In this document: one piece after another, positions 9,801 through 18,050 of the stretch
Numbering within the stretch: position 1 is the first letter of the stretch
Layout: every line of letters begins with the position of its first letter
Source: Sphaerolaimus hirsutus
Taxonomy: Eukaryota > Nematoda > Chromadorea > Monhysterida > Sphaerolaimidae
Direction of reading: 5' to 3'
DNA: 64,000 bases
Assembly: GCA_964036195.1 (NCBI GenBank)
Contig: OZ038459.1
Span: 1,051,206-1,115,205 of the forward strand
Notes under the pieces: model-generated
The model's input: only the letters and a program-made list of their open reading frames with translations
What the model was told of the DNA's origin: nothing
Database searches by the model: none
Position numbers and translations under genes: made by a program

Positions 9801-12800
9801 TTCTCACAGTCATGCTTGACGTCGAATTCTCCGTCAATACGCGACCATTGTCATACTTGTCAAACACAGACATTGGTGCAGCGATACTGCGCCCAATACA
9901 TTTTCTTTGGGGCACCCCACCACCATGTTACATGGATGAAAAACGTGAGTTGGAACTCGATTCCACCACGATTGAACCCATGCGAAAAATTCCAAAAGAG
10001 GAATGGGAAAGAATGACGGATGGATCTTTCAACCTCACACCCTCACAAATCGAAAAATCCTACACACTCACACCCCCACGTGTCAATGACGTCAACTGCA
10101 TTGACGAAATTGCACTCAACTCTGTGCCTGAAAAGGACAGAGATGACATCACATTACTTTGGGACCAAATTCGTCACAATCGTGAAGTGCTTTGGTATGA
10201 GTGGTCGCGTCAATACGTTGACCTACTCAAGGATCGAGCTAAAAATCAACGCTTGAAAAAAGGCACAATCAACGAAGCTCCCAAACGTGGCCAAGTGGTG
10301 TTAATCACAGATGATAAACAGCCACGCGGCATGTGGCAAATTCACGAAATACATGTGTCAAGCGATGGCAAAATACGCGCAGTCACAGTATTGTCAAGTA
10401 ACGGCCGTCGCACACGTAGATCTCCATCTAACCTAGTGCCTCTTGAAATCGACACAGAGGACGGTGTTGAATATAAAATCGACACTGAGGTAAAAGATGA
10501 TGATAATTCACAACCTCCACCTGATAAAGGTGATGATTCACAAACAGATCAATCACATCAACAATCACAATCTTCACAACAAGATGCAAGACGCGCAAAC
10601 CCATGTCGAACATGTCGCTACACTGGCACATATTCGTTCTGGGGAAACGTGTCGCATTTAATGGCGCTCACGTTGCTAATACAATCAAAATTAGCCAACG
10701 CGCTCACATGGACAGATCAATATCACAAAACTTTCAATCTGTGCCATAAAACACGCACTGGGCACGCAATACAACTTCCGGAAAAAGTAACATGTCATTT
10801 TCCTCAAGTCACAGCCATAGAGGATATTGTGGTATCCATATGGACGTTGCGTGTTCAGCCGCAAACAACACCAATTTATAGATGCTTTCAACAAGAGCAT
10901 ACTATAATCACGTATATGAGTCTGGTGGGCGGAAAAGCTATGCTGCCACCAGAAATCATTAAAAACCACAGAGTCACAACCTACGATTGCATGATCGCCT
11001 ACCAAAATAAAACTTGGAAAGGCGAACCTTTAATAAAAATCGGTCATGCATTGTGGAGCACTAACAAATCACTTCACATCGATTATTGTTACTTTTGTCA
11101 CAATCTGAGTAACACAGTAATGAACTTTCACATAGAGGAAGGTGTGGTCGCAAGTCTTGACGGAAAGAAAATAGTTTCCGAAATTCAAGATCTGTCACAT
11201 TGCAACCCACAAGCCGGCTATTGTTATGACAGCGACAATGGCGTCTCTTTATGGAATGCTACTGCCTTTAACAAACAGTGTGCATTCCAAGAGATTGGTC
11301 AATTCGATGCACAATATTCACAAAATCATTACATAGTGGAAAAATTGCAAGCTGCATTTTCTGTCACATGGAGATCACAACAATTCCCAATTAATGCAGA
11401 ATGCGTGCCAAAAGACGCAAAATATATTGACCAGGGATCGGCATTCATTCAATTTCTTCGATATCAACTTAAGAAATTAAAAAAACCTGAAACCGAAAAA
11501 GCTCCTCTTCATTTCAAACTCGCACCAAATCTTGATGTTGGTGTGTTTCACTTGCTCACAGCCCGTCAACAATACGAAGTTGATAAAATTGCACATCTAG
11601 AACAAAAACAATTTGGATCTATCTGGCAACAATTATGTCACATCCGTCAGACCCAACTAGATATAATTCATGCAATTGTCACATTCAATCCCACACTTGG
11701 CTTGCGAGCATTGCTAGGACGTCAAAATCTCTATGCTGAATGGCATGGAGATATATTAATGTTCTGGGATTGTAAACCAGTCACAGCAGAAATTATTTAT
11801 TTTCAACATGAATATAACAATACTTGTTATAAATTTCTGCCAGTCAAAGTCACAAATCACCCACATATTATGTTCGTTGCTCCAGGCACCAATGATCTGA
11901 TCACACATTCACCAATAGATCATTGTCTCATGAAAGATCACAAATATTATCAATTAAATGATAATTCATGGGCCAACGAAAATGGACCAACGAATTTGCA
12001 CGTCACAAAACTCCCAATCGAATTAATTTGGGTTGGCTCGTGGAAACCATTCACACTAAATGTTTCCGGGTCACCAGGTGTAAGCATGACTGATATTGCA
12101 TTCAGTATCATGGCTGCACATCATCACTTTCAAAATTTGCAACGACTCGAACAACAAGTCACACGTTCAGTCGATTATATTGCAACAAAATCCAACGATC
12201 CTAAAGCAGTGCAAGCATATATTGCTGGCATCGGCCAAGGGGTTGGTGCATATTTTGAAGGTGTAGGAAAAGAATTGGGTCACATCATTCACGGTAGTGT
12301 CACAGGTGGTGCGTCTGCATTAGACACGTTACTTACTGGGCCACTTCAAACAGCTGTGAACATCATACTCATTATTATCACAATTGCTTGTATTGGGTAT
12401 ATTGGTTATGTTTACATGCAGTGGTGGCTCGTAACCGGCAGGGGTATGCTGCCAGACATCAAGGGTTTTTTCCGAAGAAAGGGCAGAAGGGACAGAAACC
12501 CAAACAAATGGGAACCCCGTCCGTTCAGCAAGGAAAAATCGGTAAGCGACGGCGACGTAACCGCCAGAAGAAACCGACAAGCGGCTTCAACAAACCCGCT
12601 TTGTCAAATCAAATCGTCACACAATCGTCAAGTTTGTCACAGTTACCTTCAAAGTTTGTCACACCCCTCAAACGAGTATCTCCGTTCAAACGGCTTTCAG
12701 GACGCACGGTACAGCCTAGATCGGATCCCCCGATCGGTTATAGTACCGAACGCGCCGAAGAAATCGAAATGGAGACGGGTGCGCGCCGGGTCACAAAACC

Positions 12801-13552
12801 TGCACCCTCCTGCGAGTCACAACCGCAGAGCTCGTCACCAAACGCCAGACTCACAGTCACCGAGCCTGTCACAACGGAAGTCACAATGGAAGACGCGATC
12901 CCTGACCGCGAGCCCTTGCAAAAGCGACTCAAGAGATTCGCTGGAGTCGCAGGGCTCCCAGGTGAGCAGAAATCGTCACACCAAACATTTTCCTTTATAC
13001 CCCAAACTTTTCACAAATTCAATAACATCAATAAAAAACTGGTCAAATCAAATGTTAAACGATCTAAAAAGATCAGTGACCTTCCTCAAACAAACACCTT
13101 CACAATCCGACATAGAGCTCGGAGAGATGGAAGAAAGTCACGATCAAGAACTAGATCCCCCACCGTACCATTTGACCAATTCAACTCAATCACTTCACAA
13201 TGTACGACCTCATTCACAACCTCCCATGTCCCCTTGCTATCAAGCCAACCGCTTGCAGCATTGGAGCAATGGCAGCCCACCGAGTCATCGACGACGATCG
13301 TCGACGAGACCGACGCGCTCCGACAAGCCTTCGAGAGGCTCGCCGAGGAATCTGAGAAGCTCCCCAACTGGCCGGGAAGACCAGCGGGGGCCCCAGAACA
13401 CCAGGCGCCCGGACACGGGGAAGGCAGCCAGCCTGAGGAGGATGCCGTCGAACCCATGGACGAGCATCATGAGGAGGGCCGGGAAAATGCCGGCGTCGAA
13501 GACGCCGACGATCTGCTACCACAGGAGTGATGAGAGCATCACAGGCGTTTGA
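6533..13552 (+). CDS. Element 1 RT-RNase H-integrase-envelope polyprotein
   Basis: A 2339-codon open frame; the real polyprotein begins somewhere in the overlap, near 6800. RT: 'HQPVITPGRSTTCRIVYDGS' at about residue 190, 'LLADIEKAFLQIAL' at 248, and motif C as YVDN at 337 rather than the textbook YVDD. RNase H: 'HVFCDASKDGYAV' at 518, 'RLELLG' at 577, 'WTDSTVVIGWL' at 609, 'NPADIASRG' at 656. Integrase: H-H-C-C zinc finger at 895-940, then catalytic D in 'IGIDYMGP' (969), D in 'WSDNAP' (1032) and E in 'GGVYERMVG' (1061). A DUF5641-like module follows at about 1250-1310. The frame then continues into an envelope-like glycoprotein (described separately). No stop separates pol and env, so processing must free env, unless a spliced RNA makes it. 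Confidence 0.9.
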   Translation: MSQTMSTRCSHWSRLLLEVRHSTNRNRTPIWIDHSRINTWIDAWRKCVITVICHNTRHFTTSIHGFMQFTCFISCGCWSRDIIFQFHSLESIGITDDPLSHDDDIAEQLILESITLDPETGRYSVDWPFKSTIQELPTNNAEAFRRFLSLLKRFRKDPDLFATYAKVISDQLHKGVIEPVYGSQDGLQEHILPHQPVITPGRSTTCRIVYDGSAGKPSLNNCLFRGPVLTPLALGLMLRFRAGKVVLLADIEKAFLQIALHPKSRAFTKFYWLRDDTIPSHEDNIQMMQFTRVLFGLTCSPSILSTVIKYHLEAELAHMHPAETNERMKLELLLNSIYVDNLVISVDDDKYAIQLYRLIKAVFARANFNMREWMTNSPMVSEKIKPEDLNPKKSQYVKVMGLVYDHIDDTIAVPAPKKDFTLIVTATRRNLNKLLASTYDPIGVTAPALFRLKFRVSQIIQRCNITTWDELIEDPEADDLLDDLKRHLSSISQIKFPRSFHSFGIDVKAVTRPLELHVFCDASKDGYAVCAYLRQKAISPDEYGYEDDRYFSGFLTARTKLAPLPSKQGQPLTITRLELLGVTIGAQLIDYLHHELVELGGWKIHSNFLWTDSTVVIGWLYTAKPLATFVNNRVTKIHSLMSKHCIQICKVATKDNPADIASRGCTFDQLMIETMWFTGPTFLAEPLTSTMLDISQYQAQPVTEELAKGDTHISRPLYAGAVTSQPVSQSNSQPANALAQQVPVNLDPNLSQNVTPQNPFVESRQRHIPSNPFEIDIRRFSTLSKLLRTVVSLLRVKTYWLNRSMHKAAKRESEYLSKPITQADLNKAFRHVLRISQAEECASCISQAQLGKHHMLKWDAWNNLLYCVTRVSHKEHRNPSLFYYLPKTGWLTTLVVTHFHELAGHSGMLHTLADLREHCWLSSAKQVVAKILRKCVTCRKAEGGPFTLPDFHTLPVTRTQSQIKPFQHIGIDYMGPLVYSQNGTRHSQHILLLTCFSTRAIHLESTNSVSTADTIMALNRFISRRGMPDTIWSDNAPAFKNCVKMLPDVKWHFITANSPWQGGVYERMVGLVKRLLKKACGRRCLTWHEFLTVMLDVEFSVNTRPLSYLSNTDIGAAILRPIHFLWGTPPPCYMDEKRELELDSTTIEPMRKIPKEEWERMTDGSFNLTPSQIEKSYTLTPPRVNDVNCIDEIALNSVPEKDRDDITLLWDQIRHNREVLWYEWSRQYVDLLKDRAKNQRLKKGTINEAPKRGQVVLITDDKQPRGMWQIHEIHVSSDGKIRAVTVLSSNGRRTRRSPSNLVPLEIDTEDGVEYKIDTEVKDDDNSQPPPDKGDDSQTDQSHQQSQSSQQDARRANPCRTCRYTGTYSFWGNVSHLMALTLLIQSKLANALTWTDQYHKTFNLCHKTRTGHAIQLPEKVTCHFPQVTAIEDIVVSIWTLRVQPQTTPIYRCFQQEHTIITYMSLVGGKAMLPPEIIKNHRVTTYDCMIAYQNKTWKGEPLIKIGHALWSTNKSLHIDYCYFCHNLSNTVMNFHIEEGVVASLDGKKIVSEIQDLSHCNPQAGYCYDSDNGVSLWNATAFNKQCAFQEIGQFDAQYSQNHYIVEKLQAAFSVTWRSQQFPINAECVPKDAKYIDQGSAFIQFLRYQLKKLKKPETEKAPLHFKLAPNLDVGVFHLLTARQQYEVDKIAHLEQKQFGSIWQQLCHIRQTQLDIIHAIVTFNPTLGLRALLGRQNLYAEWHGDILMFWDCKPVTAEIIYFQHEYNNTCYKFLPVKVTNHPHIMFVAPGTNDLITHSPIDHCLMKDHKYYQLNDNSWANENGPTNLHVTKLPIELIWVGSWKPFTLNVSGSPGVSMTDIAFSIMAAHHHFQNLQRLEQQVTRSVDYIATKSNDPKAVQAYIAGIGQGVGAYFEGVGKELGHIIHGSVTGGASALDTLLTGPLQTAVNIILIIITIACIGYIGYVYMQWWLVTGRGMLPDIKGFFRRKGRRDRNPNKWEPRPFSKEKSVSDGDVTARRNRQAASTNPLCQIKSSHNRQVCHSYLQSLSHPSNEYLRSNGFQDARYSLDRIPRSVIVPNAPKKSKWRRVRAGSQNLHPPASHNRRARHQTPDSQSPSLSQRKSQWKTRSLTASPCKSDSRDSLESQGSQVSRNRHTKHFPLYPKLFTNSITSIKNWSNQMLNDLKRSVTFLKQTPSQSDIELGEMEESHDQELDPPPYHLTNSTQSLHNVRPHSQPPMSPCYQANRLQHWSNGSPPSHRRRSSTRPTRSDKPSRGSPRNLRSSPTGREDQRGPQNTRRPDTGKAASLRRMPSNPWTSIMRRAGKMPASKTPTICYHRSDESITGV
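10600..12470 (+). other. Element 1 envelope-like domain
   Basis: This is the C-terminal part of the long pol frame. A hydrophobic leader ('HLMALTLLIQSKLANALTW') near residue 1375 could act as a signal peptide. A Cys-rich ectodomain of about 560 residues with several N-x-S/T sites follows. Landmarks shared with element 2 include 'EEGVVASLDGKKIVSEIQD', 'ECVPKD', 'NPTLGLRALLGRQNLYAEW' and 'FWDCKPV'. A glycine-rich segment ('YIAGIGQGVGAYFEGVGKEL') precedes one membrane segment at about 1940-1966, then a basic tail begins. The layout is that of a type I viral fusion glycoprotein. The class III (gB- or chuvirus-like) idea is inference. Confidence 0.75.
12388..13530 (+). CDS. Overlapping ORF reached by -1 frameshift, alternative envelope tail
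   Basis: A 380-codon open frame in the -1 register relative to the pol-env frame. A slippery heptamer at 12466-12472 would enter it about 28 codons in, leaving some 352 codons. It starts very basic ('GKRRRRNRQKKP') and ends strongly acidic ('EGSQPEEDAVEPMDEHHEEG'), with a helical stretch 'LRQAFERLAEESEKLPNW'. This C-terminal part looks more protein-like than the competing frame there, which becomes Arg/Ser/Pro-rich. Both frames stop within 25 bases of each other. I do not recognise the product. It could be an alternative tail, an accessory protein, or chance openness. Confidence 0.45.
   Translation: MYWVYWLCLHAVVARNRQGYAARHQGFFPKKGQKGQKPKQMGTPSVQQGKIGKRRRRNRQKKPTSGFNKPALSNQIVTQSSSLSQLPSKFVTPLKRVSPFKRLSGRTVQPRSDPPIGYSTERAEEIEMETGARRVTKPAPSCESQPQSSSPNARLTVTEPVTTEVTMEDAIPDREPLQKRLKRFAGVAGLPGEQKSSHQTFSFIPQTFHKFNNINKKLVKSNVKRSKKISDLPQTNTFTIRHRARRDGRKSRSRTRSPTVPFDQFNSITSQCTTSFTTSHVPLLSSQPLAALEQWQPTESSTTIVDETDALRQAFERLAEESEKLPNWPGRPAGAPEHQAPGHGEGSQPEEDAVEPMDEHHEEGRENAGVEDADDLLPQE
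12466..12472 (+). promoter_or_regulatory. Slippery heptamer T_TTT_TTC
   Basis: In the pol-env frame the codons read GGT TTT TTC, so the heptamer is exactly in the X_XXY_YYZ register for -1 ribosomal frameshifting. The -1 frame is open from here to 13530. A weak CCC/GGG hairpin ('cccaaacaaatggg') follows at about 12508-12521, about 35 bases downstream. I cannot judge a pseudoknot by eye. Confidence 0.5.
13154..13168 (+). other. PPPY late-domain-like motif in env tail
   Basis: The zero frame encodes D-P-P-P-Y here. PPxY recruits Nedd4-type ligases for budding in retroviral Gag and other viral proteins. It is present only if the ribosome does not shift at 12466. Confidence 0.4.
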
Positions 13553-13635
13553 TTTTGATTTTGTTTCACATCAATTTGCCGAGATTGGCTGAGATAAAAT
13601 TAAATTAAATTTAATTTTTTTTCTAGTTTCGGGAG

Positions 13636-14732
13636 TGTGTAACATTATCGTAAAATGTAAAAACCTATAATATTTAAGTTAACGTTCTTATGTTCGCTTT
13701 TATATTTAGTTAATTCAATTTATCAAGATTCCATTTTAATTCACATTCCAATTTTAACATCTTCACATTCGCCATTTAATATCTCAAGCGATGTTGTTTA
13801 CAACGTGCGCTTCACATCGCTCACATATTTAGATCTTAGTCATTGCTCACATTCCGCCACATTTCCTTGACAAGCAGCACGCAAATACGCCGTCATGTTT
13901 ATGTTAAGCGGCGGGCCGGCTCCGAGTGGGGGGCCGGGCCCGCGCGCCATTTCAAATGCTGTCTGGCTTGTCTCACATTTTCACTATCTTGCCAGTTTAG
14001 CTCGCTTTTCATCGGAGAAGCGAGCGGGCAAGGATTGAACTTTCACAATTGGAAATGTTGGGTAAAAATCAAAGATTAGAGCCGACCGATTGGCGCCAAG
14101 TCAATCGCCATCGGTCTGGCCCTTAAAAGCCGACTTCACAGCTAGAATCGGCAGTGTTTGCAACCTCGTCAACTTCACAAGAATCTCTTCCTAGGATCTA
14201 AATAAGCGCCGTAGTCACTTTATTAAGTCGCTTGTTTTTGGTGCTAAGTTTAACGCTTGGTGCTTTAAGTCACCTCAGTGCTTTATTTCACACCTGCGCT
14301 GTTTGAGGTGCTTTATTCACAACCGCGCCACTTAATTTGCCTTTTGTCGTAATTAAGTGCCCTCTTTAAATTGCCTTATTTCTCCGGTAATTAGAGCTTC
14401 TTTTACGTTTTATTTAAGTAATTAATTTAGTTGTAAATTAATTCCTTTGTGTACGTATATTTTTATATATATTTTATTTACATTTATTTCTTTGTATTTG
14501 ATTGTCTAAATAAAAACGTTCGTCAAAACCGTTGGTAAACAATCTAAATTTGTTTCACACTAACTCACGTCAATTCACTTCAACTCAACTAATCACATTT
14601 GATAAAATAACGGAACGTCAATTAGAGACGACGCTTCACGTCAACTTTCAACTGTTCACATTTGTCCTCTTCCTCGGTTAGGAATAGGAGCTGGTTCACA
14701 AGTCACTTCAACAAGTTCCGTATTATTTTACA
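13636..14732 (+). repeat. Element 1 3' LTR
   Basis: 1097 bp, the same length as the 5' LTR. By eye it differs at about five positions (for example near 13919, 14071-14072, 14338 and 14500). The bases before it, 'tttcgggag', form only a short purine stretch; element 2 has a similar 'cccggag', so this may be the family's minimal polypurine tract. Confidence 0.95.
14509..14514 (+). terminator. AATAAA polyadenylation signal in 3' LTR
   Basis: Same signal and position as in the 5' LTR. It is the probable 3' processing signal for the element's genomic RNA. Confidence 0.5.
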
Positions 14733-15360
14733 ATTTCAAATATGCACTCCATTTTGACACTACATTACTAAAACCCTGAAATTGAACCCCTAGACCCAAA
14801 AATTTAAAATTGTGAAATGATGCATTTTGCAGGTTTCTAATTGCACTGATTTGAAATGACTCAATTTCAACTCTACATTACTGTAAGCCTTAAATTGAAC
14901 CCCTGGGGCTAATAAATTAGAAATTGTGAAATGATGTATTTGTGGCTTTTTGATTGCCTTGATTTGAAATATGCACTTCATTTTGACACTACATTACCAT
15001 AACCCTGAAAATGAACCCCCAGGGCTAAAAAATTTCAAATCATAAAATGATGTGTTTGTGGGTTTCTGATTGTAGTGATTTCATATATACACTCTATTTT
15101 TACACCACATTACTAAAACCCTGATAATGAACCCCTCGGCCCAAAAACTTTCAATTTGTGAAATGATGCATTTGTGGGTTTTTTATTGCAGTGATTTGAG
15201 ATGTGCACTCCATTTCTACTCTACATTACCATAACCTTTAAGTCTAACCCCTGGGGCTAAAAAATTGAAAATTGTGAATTGATGCATTTGTGGATTGATG
15301 ATAGCGATTATTTGAAATATTCATTCCATTTTGACACTACATTACCATAAACCTGAAAAT
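14733..15360. repeat. Satellite with ~300-bp period (right part)
   Basis: It starts with the second ATTTC duplication and continues the satellite interrupted at 2460: 'atttcaaatatgcactccattttgacac' and the 'cattaccataaccctgaaaatgaacc' words recur. Copies here are more diverged than those on the left. Confidence 0.8.
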
Positions 15361-15966
15361 GAGTTTACGGGAGTTTCCAATTTAGGGACTGAGTTTATGG
15401 GAGTTTCCAAATTAGAGGCTGAGTTTATGGAAGCTTACAAATTAGGGGCTGAGTTTATGGGAGTTTGCAAGTTAGGGGCTGAGTTTATGGGAGTTTGCAG
15501 GTTAGGGGCTGAGTTTATGGGAGTTTGCAAGTTAGGGGCTGAGTTGATGGGAGTTTGCAAGTTAGGGGCTGAGTTTATAGGAGTTTCCAAATTAGGGGCT
15601 GAGTTTACAGGAGTTTCCAAATTAATCGGTTGAATTTACGGAAGTTTCCAAATTCGGGGCTGAGTTTATGGGACTTTTCAAATTAGAGGCTGAGTTTACG
15701 GAAGCTTACAAATTAGGGGCTGAGTTTACAGCAGTTTCCAAATTATGGGTTGAGTTTATGGATATTTCCGAATTAGGGGCTGAGTTTATGGGACTTTTCA
15801 AATTAGAGGCTGAGTTTATGGAAGCTTACAAATTAGGGGCTGAGTTTATGGGAGTTTGCAAGTTAGGGGCTGAGTTTATGGGAGTTTGCAAGTTAGGGGC
15901 TGAGTTTATAGGAGTTTCCAAATTAGGGGCTGAGTTTACAGGAGTTTCCAAACTAGGGGCTGTGTT
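15361..15966. repeat. 30-bp minisatellite (~20 copies)
   Basis: Tandem units of 'ttaggggctgagtttatggg agtttgcaag' type, 30 bp long. Because 30 is divisible by three and the unit has no stop in some frames, both strands show long false ORFs with a repeated decapeptide. I treat it as non-coding. Confidence 0.85.
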
Positions 15967-16512
15967 TACAGGATTTAGAGAGGGTCCCCATGGGGTGCCA
16001 TTTTTGGGGGGTCTCCCGGGGGTGCCATTTTTTGGTGGTACATATGGGGTTGCCATTTCAAGGGGGTCCCCATGGGATGCCATTTTTTGGGTGGTCCCCA
16101 GGGGTGCCATTTTTTGGTGGTCTTCAGGGGGGTGCTATATTTTTTTTGCGTGGGGGTCCATAGAGGGTGCCATTTTGGGGGGGGGGGTCCCCAGGGGGGT
16201 GCCATTTGTGGAGAGTCCCCAGGGGGAGCCAACTTTGGGTGGGTCCCCAGGGGGTGCCATTTTTGTGGGGGTTCCTAGGGGGTGCCATGTTTGGGGAGTC
16301 CCCAGGGGGTGCCATTTGTGGGGGATCCCTAGGGGGTGCCATTTTTGGGGGGTCCCTAAGGGGTGCCATTTTTGGTGGTCCTCAGGGGGTGCCATATTTG
16401 TGGGGCCCTAGGGGGTCCAATTTTTGGGCAGTTTCCAGGGGATGCCACTTTTGGGGGGTTCCCGGGGGATGCCATTTGGAGGGGGGTCCCCACTGGGGTG
16501 TCAGTTTTTGCA
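15967..16512. repeat. ~28-bp G-rich minisatellite (~19 copies)
   Basis: Units of about 26-33 bp, such as 'ggtccccagggggtgccatttttggg', follow directly on the 30-bp array. Copies vary in G-run length. One strand is very rich in GGG runs and could form G-quadruplexes. Confidence 0.85.
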
Positions 16513-16536
16513 AGCCTCTGAGTAGTGGGTACCTAT

Positions 16537-17430
16537 AGCAGGATTCTCTCCAACCTTCAGTTGGGTTTTGTGGTTCTCTACAATTAATACCACAAGGATT
16601 TACAAACACAAAAAGAACAGCAAAGCACAAATGTAACCAATTTAAGATAACAACAAAGTTTGACACCTTGCAAAAACCACACTATCATATCACAAAACCT
16701 ATACCACACAGAATGCACACTGCACACCATCATACCAAATCGCAAACTGTCCACATTTTACTACCGACTTTCATGCCCAACCATTTTATGGAAGTTTACA
16801 AAAATCCATTCCAAAACATTGCATCTTTGGTATTGGTCTTGTTATTGTTAGTACATCACATACCACATTTCAAAACACATGCCTAGCACAGGGACGTATC
16901 CAGGATTTTGGAGCGGGGGGGGGGGGGGGCTGCTTGTTTACGGGGGCCGGCGAACGGGGGGGGGGGCTCAGCCCCCCCCCCTAAAATTTTTCCCCATATA
17001 GGGACGGAAAGGCGTTTTGGCGCTAGCGCCATACAAAGGCACCATGCCATGGCGCTATTGGCGTTGGCGCCAGCGCCAGGAACCGTATTATATGTATGTA
17101 AATATGCATACATATACAGCCAAAGTTGCAAAAATGAGTTAATTTCCAAGGATATTGGTTTAGAGGGACCGATCCGCTGAAAATGCAATGCATGGGGCAA
17201 AAATTGCGCGCTTGCGACAAAGTCGACAAATATATATGAAAAGTTGCATTTTCCGGGACTTTTTAGGTCTCACCCCGGGAAGGGGGGGGGGCTGCAGCCC
17301 CCCCCCGCCCCCCCCCCCTGGATACGTCCTTGGCCTAGCATGTGGGCAAACTTAACTAAACTATCATATTTCCTCCAATGGTATTAATTGTAGAGAACCA
17401 CAAAACCCGACCGAAGGTCGAAGAGAATCC
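16537..17430. repeat. Inverted-repeat element interrupted by MITE E1
   Basis: The segment 16537-16591 ('tagcaggattctct', then 'ggttttgtggttctctac') is repeated in inverted orientation at 17372-17424. The pair frames about 0.9 kb, of which 16889-17332 is a later insertion. I could not find a matching target duplication for the outer pair. Confidence 0.6.
16889..17332. mobile_element. hAT-like MITE E1
   Basis: 444 bp with terminal inverted repeats CAGGGACGTATCCAGG on the left and the inverted equivalent on the right, flanked by the 8-bp duplication GCCTAGCA (16881-16888 and 17333-17340). Long G and C runs lie just inside the ends. It contains a GGCGCC palindromic patch but no transposase, so it is non-autonomous. 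Confidence 0.9.
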
Positions 17431-17432
17431 TG

Positions 17433-17850
17433 CTAGTTTATTATGTAAGTGCATTTTGTTGAGTGAGTATGTAGGTGTGTGTAAGTGCATCTGTTGAAGT
17501 CTGTGCATTTGAGTAGATTTACATTGGGAAATGTTTTCATATATTGATCACTCATTAAGCCGGAATTAGAGCTCAGCGTCGAGTCGACGTGAAATGACGT
17601 CGTAAAATTGATTACACGAGTGTGGATCATGCTACGGGTCTACAATTTTCTAAGGATAATATATGAATCAATACCTTAATCGTGTCCAATACTGAGTGTT
17701 ATCAGCCACAACTAGAGCGAATTGAAAAATTCAATTTTTATCATTTTACGTCATCATTTTACGTCAGGGAACAAATTTGACATTTCACGTCAACGATTGC
17801 AAGCAACCGTTGACGTGAAATGTAAAGTTAGTTCCCTGACACCTGTCAGT
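17433..17850. other. Intergenic DNA with a fold-back hairpin
   Basis: No gene. Positions 17763-17842 form an imperfect hairpin with arms of about 36 bases: 'gacatttcacgtcaacg' is followed by its inverted copy in 'cgttgacgtgaaatgtaaag'. Both ends carry 'tcagggaac' and its complement. Confidence 0.55.
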
Positions 17851-18050
17851 TAGCACCGAAGGGCACCAGCACCGGTGCTGGTGCGGTGCCATTGCAATCT
17901 TCAGGGGTGCCATGCCGGTGCTGGTGCCATTTTTTTCAGAATAGCACCGGTGCTGGTGCGGTGCGGTGCCATTTTTTTGCTGGTGCCAAAGGTGCTAGCA
18001 CCAGGGCCAAAGTAAAAGGCACCGGGAAAGGCACCGGCCAAGGCTTCATG
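17851..18050. repeat. GGTGC/GCACC palindromic repeat
   Basis: A cluster of 'gcaccggtgctggtgc' words in both orientations, echoed at 18535-18575. It can fold extensively. No target duplication was identified. Confidence 0.5.

Larger units (their letters stand above)
2461..14732 (+). mobile_element. Element 1: complete BEL/Pao LTR retrotransposon with envelope-like gene
   Basis: The 12,272-bp element is bounded by two 1097-bp LTRs that begin TGTGTAAC and end TTTTACA, flanked by ATTTC duplications. Internal order is tRNA-Ser primer site, gag (DUF1759 type), zinc knuckles plus aspartic protease (DUF1758 type), reverse transcriptase, RNase H, integrase (H2C2 plus DDE), DUF5641-like tail, then an envelope-like glycoprotein. 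The LTRs differ at about five positions by eye, so insertion is recent. No stop codon lies inside any of the three long frames. Intact coding and near-identical LTRs suggest recent activity, which is inference. Confidence 0.95.

Noticed and set aside
15361-15966. Regular short repeats resembling a CRISPR array
   Set aside because: Units are head-to-tail without unique spacers, and the DNA is eukaryotic.
15331-16411. Long open frames on both strands with a repeated GAEFMGVCKL-like decapeptide
   Set aside because: They follow from a 30-bp and a 28-bp minisatellite; openness on both strands is a by-product of the repeat length.
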